Of a stretch of DNA of 64,000 bases, positions 61,501 through 64,000 are shown piece after piece (within the stretch, counting starts at the first letter, position 1; every line of letters begins with the position of its first letter). The position numbers were made by a program, and so were the translations under genes. Below the pieces are notes generated by a model. That model searched no databases. It was not told the origin of the DNA and saw nothing but the letters and a program-made list of their open reading frames with translations. This stretch comes from Sabellastarte sp. h YS-2021 (Eukaryota; Annelida; Polychaeta; Sabellida; Sabellidae): positions 21,263,464 to 21,327,463 of the forward strand of contig OZ024929.1 of assembly GCA_964017235.1 (NCBI GenBank), written 5' to 3'.

Positions 61501-64000
61501 CACATGTCAACTACCATAAGATACATAAGATTAAGTTTACAAGGAAAGCAGTGTACAATAACAATTATTACTTTCACATAATGAACACTATATTAACGAA
61601 TGCATAAATTAGCAACCTGTGGGTTGCCCTTAAAATACTACATAAAAACAAAAAACTTTGATAAAACACTTAATAATTCATACATATGTGGGAAACCACC
61701 ATGGGCTCATTCAACATCAACTTAGAATAACTTGTCAATATGTAAACCTTTCTTGACATGACACTGTTATCTTTTAAAGTTAAATGTAATATATTGTAAC
61801 AACCATGATCGAACACCAGATGACTCTTGGAGAGGGAAGTCAATCAATAAATTACAAATATTTTAAATTTTTTACACAACCATATGAAATGCATGTAACA
61901 TTGATAACAATTACCCATACACAAATTCAATGCCAAATTTCAAAAACAAATTTCTAGTTGACAAGCAACGTTCTACTAAACAAAAAATTCCAGCTGCCTA
62001 GATGGTTGTGTAGGCAAGTGTCCTCCCGGGCCGTGGTCGAGGAAGAAGTCAGTGCAGGCAGGGATATGCAGAACCGAGGAGCCTAGGGCAGTGCCTAGGC
62101 GGGGCTGCTAGTGAGCCCAGAGCTGAGGCCCCATGGTGGGGAGTGACGCTGAGGACGGCGTGGAGCTGAGATGCACAGCTCTGAAGCATGTAGTTTGTGG
62201 AATATGTAGAACTGTTATCAATGGCAACCTGGCAACCAGCTCAGCCATCTTGGTCAGCCCAAACCTGGGCCCACCCAACTGGTAGGGAGCCACTCTATGT
62301 TAGCAAGGAACCCAAGTACTCCGAGACCAGGAGGAGGGCGGCCCTTGGTTGGATCCAGGCCAGACCTGCAGTTGCCAGGCAACCTGTAAAAACAAAACAT
62401 ATTTTAATATGTGATAATGGCTTAAGGGTGGGTAGAGGGACATGAAAAATATTTAACACATGTTACATAAAGCAGTTAAAATGGCGTCCTTGCAGTTCGA
62501 CTTCCCTCTCAAAAGTGAGGAAAGTAGTATTTTAGCAGGAATTATTTTAATTCAAAGGTCAAAGGTCATCCAATGACAACCACCCTCTTAGACTGGCCAC
62601 CTAGCTTGCCTTTTACCCAGCCTGTGAGCAGTGTGAGCTGACACCAGGGGCCTGAGTTTCCAAACTCAGCCTTTCCATCAAGATTATAACCAATTTGCCG
62701 GTTTTCACAACTCAAGCAATGGTAAATTTATCTGTTTATCAGACCAGGGGTCACAGCTCTCAAAAATGGCTATTAGTGTTTTCACAATGTTGTTGTGTGG
62801 GTTACTGACACCCATACAGAAGCAAGTCCACCTAGGTCGCCTCCACATGAGGCCGATACAGTGGCACTTGAAGAACAGCTGAAGGGTACCAGACTCACTA
62901 GAAAAGGTGATCCCAGTTCACTCCACCCCATCTAAAATGGTGGTTGTAGGATGACAATGTGCTTCAAGGACAACCATTACACCCACTTAAATATGCTCTG
63001 CAAATCATTACAGATGCATCAAGAAGGGCAAGTGCTCTCTTAGGGGAACACACTGCAAGGGAACCTGGTCCCTTCCAGAAGCATGTTACAGATAAAGTAT
63101 CTGGAACCAAGGCAGTCCTTTGGTCCTAAAGGAGTTCCAAGACCTCTGCTTGAACCTTATTGCTACCATAGCTATGGACAACACCATGGTGGTTGCCTAT
63201 TTAAGGAGGGGGGGTAAGTTGGGCCCTCTTTGTGCCCTACTATGGAGAATGCTGACCTGGTGCTCCAGCAAAAAGGCTCAAGCCTGACACATCCAAGCTT
63301 CAACCATGTCCCGTCCGGGGATACACTGCTTCGAGACACAATGTCTAGTACTTTACAATATCTTTATACAAAAAATTTCAAATATGCCGTGGGTTACTTT
63401 TATGATGTAGATTGTAGATTCCTACAGTGATTTCAGAGATTGTTTATATTCATGATTATATATTTGCAGTATAAACATTTAACCTGTTATATTAGACATT
63501 TGTTCTGGACCCTTGGGGTTCCACTTAAAGTAGGGTTCAAAGCAATTGTGGTTTAACTGCAATAGGGATGCATTTGGTGCTGTAATGTGTAGACTAAGGC
63601 TTGTATAAAACAAGATTATATTTCAGTGGCATTGCATGATGTTATTTATATCTGTAGACACCTCAGAAAGAGCTGCAGTTTGTGGGAATACTGAAGACAT
63701 TTTTGACAGGTGGAATTCAGGAGCCCCTTATGCGTATGGTTCACTGACCTTCTCTGGATCTGTGGGCAGTGCCAGCTTCAAATTTACTGTCAGAAATACA
63801 TCAGGTAAACAATACCTAGAACAAAGTTTTGTTTTGCATAAAAAAATTACTTCAGATATATTACTGAAATTATATAACACAAAATTTGAGACTGAATAAA
63901 AAAATTAAAACAAGATTCTTACTCTGCTGAGTGTATTCCAGTGTCAATACACTTAAAATAGTAAGAAATTGTTACAAAATCCGAGACATAAAAATTGAAT
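43440..64000 (+). CDS. Copy 2: CUB-like single-pass membrane protein gene, intact in window (3' end outside)
   Basis: Gene-level entry. Exons 43440-43506, 47666-47867, 49559-49716, 50741-50899, 55160-55247, 57269-57384 and 63658-63804 join in frame to about 312 residues with no stop. The transmembrane and tail exon, seen in copy 1 at 40123, should lie beyond the window. Order: signal peptide; ~120-residue Cys-free, Tyr/Gly-rich ectodomain (exons 2-3) that I do not recognise; a short segment with two cysteines (exon 4); then a divergent CUB-like domain (exons 5-7) with FGCPMY, HCWILRS, LNLEVEKHEF, PCETSLEIQG, AAVCGNT and GSASFKFTVRN. CUB domains are extracellular binding modules; the ligand is unknown. 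Introns hold LINEs, SINEs, a Helitron-like element and a DIRS remnant. A receptor role is inference from topology. Confidence 0.78.
43507..44659. other. Copy 2 intron 1, proximal part
   Basis: The first ~60 bases match copy 1. At 43925 CCTTGACAGAGGTATGCACT is the dispersed repeat core. From about 44240 the sequence shares TGACCTTGAA/AAAGGTCAAAT motifs with satellite-bearing elements. Confidence 0.45.
44660..45345. repeat. Tandem array, five ~155-bp units
   Basis: Each unit carries GTTGCCATGGCAACAGTTGT, GATACC, TCAGCTTTAGATCC, GGGTAAACATATCCTGAAAA and CCATGCATGGGTTTAGG-type segments. Unit landmarks lie near 44680, 44834, 44990, 45148 and 45302. It ends in C12 and A13 homopolymers. Confidence 0.85.
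45409..45475 (+). repeat. Dispersed repeat, partner at 46575
   Basis: ACACACAGAATGCT-GGGACAC ... TTTCTACAGTTGGCTGTAG matches 46575-46648, about 1.2 kb away, in the same orientation. The pair brackets a LINE fragment. Confidence 0.6.
45593..45950 (+). mobile_element. LINE 3' end with RT C-terminus
   Basis: The frame reads NTRCSRSVSNFLVPKFHPST, FIYNFDFHTPTVWKTHLNEM, FIASVRKKLKSYFTKAYPP, like the C-terminus of CR1/L2-like non-LTR elements. A tail with TTAGATAAGATAAG follows. It is heavily truncated. Confidence 0.7.
46345..46470 (+). repeat. tRNA-like SINE fragment
   Basis: TGGTTTAGTGGGTAACCTAC and TTGGGTTCAATTACTTGCC correspond to A and B boxes. It does not fold as a complete tRNA by inspection. 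Confidence 0.5.
46780..47425 (+). mobile_element. LINE reverse-transcriptase fragment, frameshifted
   Basis: First frame: KILKIRSTIKNSLPQKDVDI, DEVRKIISASSNASAIHDPF, TRLIKDNLDTLAP. After a shift near 47030: PSNLKHANITPLLKKEN, NYRPVSNLPFLSKVTEKIVA, QSAYRPFHSTKSALL, VALVLLDLSAAFDTIDHKKL. The last contains RT motif A with the catalytic Asp. It is cut off before the YxDD motif, so it is inactive. CR1/L2-like clade by these motifs. Confidence 0.88.
47666..47867 (+). CDS. Copy 2 exon 2: unrecognised ectodomain
   Basis: 202 nt, phase 1 in and phase 2 out; acceptor TGTATTTTCAG, donor GTAACG. It encodes AFSDNTLIGYPLVEYTTAIV, EPYIYLLSDAGNLG, GYFLGFQWASDISAVNYYVN. No cysteine; alternating aromatic residues suggest beta structure. 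An earlier acceptor (47648) would lead to a stop, so 47666 is chosen. Confidence 0.85.
48237..48305 (-). repeat. tRNA-like SINE head
   Basis: The minus strand reads TGCCACTGTGGCCTAGCGGG, TAACAC and GTGGGTTCAATTCCAGG, close to A and B boxes. A decayed relative lies at 51840-51905. No CCA end or clear acceptor stem, so not called as a tRNA gene. Confidence 0.55.
48325..48480 (+). mobile_element. tRNA-derived SINE (SINE-B)
   Basis: GTCACCTCTGTGTGGGCTCA, GACCTGTCCCAATATGACCC and TATAAAACCCCAACTTTGAC match the copy at 25581. It lies in a different intron position, so it is an independent insertion. Confidence 0.65.
49228..49386 (-). mobile_element. tRNA-derived SINE (SINE-A), head-truncated
   Basis: Same body as at 18387 and 27673 from the AAATAAATT-like tail, but it stops at CTTGAGG, so the tRNA-like promoter half is missing: a 5' truncation typical of LINE-driven copying. 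Confidence 0.8.
49559..49716 (+). CDS. Copy 2 exon 3: unrecognised ectodomain
   Basis: 158 nt, phase 2 in and phase 1 out; acceptor TCTGTTCACAG, donor GTACTG. It encodes ARSVDNLGTGTYELFAETGR, TGTGATNEFYFPQAISMVGG, YFYIMAIVQYG. It continues the aromatic, Gly-rich pattern of exon 2 and has no cysteine. Confidence 0.85.
49717..50740. other. Copy 2 intron 3
   Basis: Diverged but homologous to the copy-1 intron (TATGTAATTTTCCTAATTTT; tRNA-like CCTTAGTGGTAAGACATG near 50207). It lacks the LINE and 5S SINE found in copy 1. Confidence 0.5.
50741..50899 (+). CDS. Copy 2 exon 4: Cys-containing segment
   Basis: 159 nt, phase 1 in and out; acceptor TTTTGTTTCAG, donor GTATGT. It encodes VLLPVHTQSCTAGNKVLGSS, PPVVGGMVDFHTVYSNCMSF, VQAMYLSTIR. 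Two cysteines could form a local disulfide. Confidence 0.85.
50900..52088. other. Copy 2 intron 4, proximal part
   Basis: It contains the empty site (50983) of the MITE found in copy 1, an (AAT)n run (about 50950-50972), and a decayed tRNA-like repeat on the minus strand (51840-51905). Confidence 0.5.
52490..54090. repeat. Tandem array, ten ~156-bp units with higher-order structure
   Basis: Units contain ACTATTGCATTTAGAG, AAATATGTTATTCAGCTACT, CAGCTATAACATAGTGAAAT, GAGTAATAGCTACTTT, GAGTAAATCA. Landmarks recur every ~156 bp from 52513 to 53932. Units 1 and 4 share a variant (CAATATGGTGAGTAAGTTGG) and units 2 and 5 resemble each other, giving a three-unit higher-order period of about 478 bp. 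Confidence 0.88.
54266..54840. repeat. Second tandem array, four ~148-bp units
   Basis: Units begin AAAAGTGCTTATAACTCGC and contain GGTTTGGGATGGTAAACC, GGAAATCATGGGCTGGGAAT, CAGATTTGACCTT, CCTTCAAGGTCAAATGAGGA. Starts lie near 54268, 54416, 54562 and 54709. It is followed at 54841 by a fragment of the first array. Confidence 0.85.
55160..55247 (+). CDS. Copy 2 exon 5: start of CUB-like domain
   Basis: 88 nt, phase 1 in and phase 2 out; acceptor TCTTATCTAG, donor GTAATG. It encodes AAFGCPMYIIKENTEKEWNY, SRVSLSTRS. The Helitron-like element ends only ~40 bp upstream of this exon. Confidence 0.8.
55309..55534 (-). mobile_element. tRNA-derived SINE (SINE-A) with 11-bp target duplication
   Basis: A reverse-oriented copy with a small deletion of TTACGTCG at the tail side, flanked by TTTAATGTGTA at 55298-55308 and 55537-55547. 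The 76-residue ORF here is not real. Confidence 0.88.
55548..56014. other. Copy 2 intron 5, unremarkable part
   Basis: Partly homologous to copy 1 (TTGTATCATCAATTACCAGT-like around 55670-55700). No exon. Confidence 0.4.
56015..57314. repeat. 650-bp near-perfect tandem duplication
   Basis: 56015-56663 is repeated at 56665-57314 with about two differences: one substitution (AATAATTTTACC / AATAAGTTTACC) and A9 versus A10. The unit ends inside coding exon 6, so its acceptor and first 46 bases are copied. Confidence 0.9.
56618..56663 (+). pseudogene. Duplicated 5' part of copy 2 exon 6 (decoy)
   Basis: 46 bases identical to the start of the real exon at 57269, with the same acceptor GTGTTTTCAG. 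It then runs into repeat sequence (AATTACCTG) and a TGA at about 56702-56704. No donor follows, so it should be skipped; if used, it would truncate the protein. Confidence 0.8.
57269..57384 (+). CDS. Copy 2 exon 6: CUB-like core
   Basis: 116 nt, phase 2 in and phase 1 out; acceptor GTGTTTTCAG, donor GTAATG. It encodes CWILRSANEELNLEVEKHEF, NIPCETSLEIQGYEAGLQ, resembling the C.W.I ... L.F..F ... C...LEI.G pattern of CUB domains. Confidence 0.85.
57611..57736 (+). mobile_element. tRNA-derived SINE (SINE-A), short form, forward
   Basis: GGGGCCATGGTGGCAGAGTG, GTAACACTCT, GGGTTCGGTTAATGG, then a shortened body and GACGTAAAACCCCACATAAA tail. Head and tail match the longer copies but the middle is missing. 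Confidence 0.8.
58375..58830. mobile_element. Degenerate element related to satellite-bearing families
   Basis: It starts with a hairpin CCCCGGATGAAAGTCGGGG, then CGCATGCGATAACTTAAAAA and repeated TGACCTTGA/AAGGTCAGATTT motifs as in the array at 54266. A remnant; ends not defined. Confidence 0.4.
59531..59677 (+). repeat. 147-bp direct repeat, left copy
   Basis: Identical base for base to 62587-62733, beginning CTTAGACTGGCCACCTAGCT and ending GGTAAATTTATCT. Preceding degenerate sequence (59090-59530) has repeated CCAGTTACTGG / GGTGAGATGmC motifs. Confidence 0.92.
59924..60500. repeat. Perfect 186-bp inverted repeat (foldback)
   Basis: 59924-60109 is the exact reverse complement of 60315-60500, with a 205-bp loop. 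Arms begin GACCAAGCCTTTCCTTTTTA and end GTCCATTCAAAAC. The loop has GGTGGCC/CCTTAAG motifs. Transcription would give a long double-stranded hairpin. Confidence 0.93.
60501..61999. other. AT-rich noncoding stretch
   Basis: No gene, RNA or repeat recognised. Confidence 0.4.
62000..62390. other. GC-rich patch, possible untranslated exon
   Basis: Sharply richer in GC than its surroundings. On the minus strand it begins with acceptor-like TTTTTACAGGTTGCC and contains GCCAAGATGGCTGAGCTGG-type sequence, but all frames stop within ~60 codons. It could be a noncoding exon or a captured fragment. Function unknown. Confidence 0.3.
62587..62733 (+). repeat. 147-bp direct repeat, right copy
   Basis: Identical to 59531-59677 and directly followed by DIRS-like coding remnants, so this copy is probably in the original context. 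Confidence 0.92.
62735..63330 (+). pseudogene. DIRS-like retrotransposon RT/RNase H remnant
   Basis: Frame fragments read CGLLTPIQKQVHLGRLHMRP, IQWHLKN, then ITDASRRASALLGEHTARE, KAVLW, and TIAMDNTMVVAYLRRGGKLG, PLCALLWRMLTWC. These match the end of the reverse transcriptase and the RNase H region (catalytic TDAS and DNT motifs) of DIRS-type tyrosine-recombinase retrotransposons. Several frameshifts and stops; no recombinase. Copy 1 lacks it in the matching intron. Confidence 0.75.
63658..63804 (+). CDS. Copy 2 exon 7: second half of CUB-like domain
   Basis: 147 nt, phase 1 in and out; acceptor TATATCTGTAG, donor GTAAAC. It encodes DTSERAAVCGNTEDIFDRWN, GAPYAYGSLTFSGSVGSASF, KFTVRNTS. The next exon, expected to encode the transmembrane helix, is outside the window. 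Confidence 0.85.

Larger units (their letters stand above)
59678..62586. other. 2.9-kb segment bracketed by the 147-bp repeats
   Basis: AT-rich noncoding DNA containing the 186-bp inverted repeat (59924-60500) and a GC-rich patch (62000-62390). No transposase, RT or long ORF. There is no primer-binding or polypurine motif at the inner ends of the repeats, so it is not a normal LTR element. It sits against a DIRS-like remnant. Confidence 0.5.

Noticed and set aside
59531..62733. An LTR retrotransposon with 147-bp LTRs
   Set aside because: The repeats lack TG...CA ends, there is no primer-binding or polypurine tract, and no gag-pol sequence lies inside.

Overview
The window is animal nuclear DNA: AT-rich, low coding density, split genes with GT-AG introns, and many decayed transposons. 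The repeat mix (tRNA- and 5S-rRNA-derived SINEs, a Helitron-like element with ~150-bp tandem cores, DIRS-like and CR1/L2-like retrotransposon remnants, many short inverted-repeat elements) and the gene types suggest a lophotrochozoan, most likely a marine mollusc. That is inference; no species is identified. Most short ORFs in the window are noise. The real coding content is short exons, which I placed by reading frame, splice sites and comparison between duplicated copies.

Layout. (1) 1-15151, minus strand: a multi-exon gene for a secreted or surface protein with a signal peptide, a MAM domain, a long Ser/Thr-rich mucin-like linker, a second MAM domain and another Thr-rich linker. It runs off the left edge, and every intron is in phase 1. 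(2) 15.2-25 kb: no host gene seen. It holds a SINE, a mariner-type MITE and a ~4-kb degenerate element with a broken MADF/BESS-type gene on the minus strand and an unexplained ORF on the plus strand. (3) 25.0-41.1 kb, plus strand: copy 1 of a tandemly duplicated gene, with recognisable exons but at least five lesions and no signal-peptide exon. (4) 42.6-64 kb, plus strand: copy 2, intact in all seven visible exons. It runs off the right edge before its membrane-spanning exon, which can be seen only in copy 1 (40123 onward).

The duplicated gene encodes what looks like a type I membrane protein: signal peptide, a cysteine-poor aromatic/Gly-rich ectodomain I do not recognise, a Cys-containing segment, a divergent CUB-like domain, one transmembrane helix, and a charged then proline/tyrosine-rich tail with a PPSY motif. 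Comparing the copies shows which insertions postdate the duplication. One MITE even has its empty site preserved, showing a 5-bp CCTGG target duplication.

Other structures: a 186-bp perfect inverted repeat (59924-60500), a 147-bp perfect direct repeat bracketing 2.9 kb (59531/62587), a nearly identical 650-bp tandem duplication that copied half of a coding exon (56015-57314), and a 30-bp minisatellite whose first unit is the splice donor of a MAM exon (about 9925-10308).
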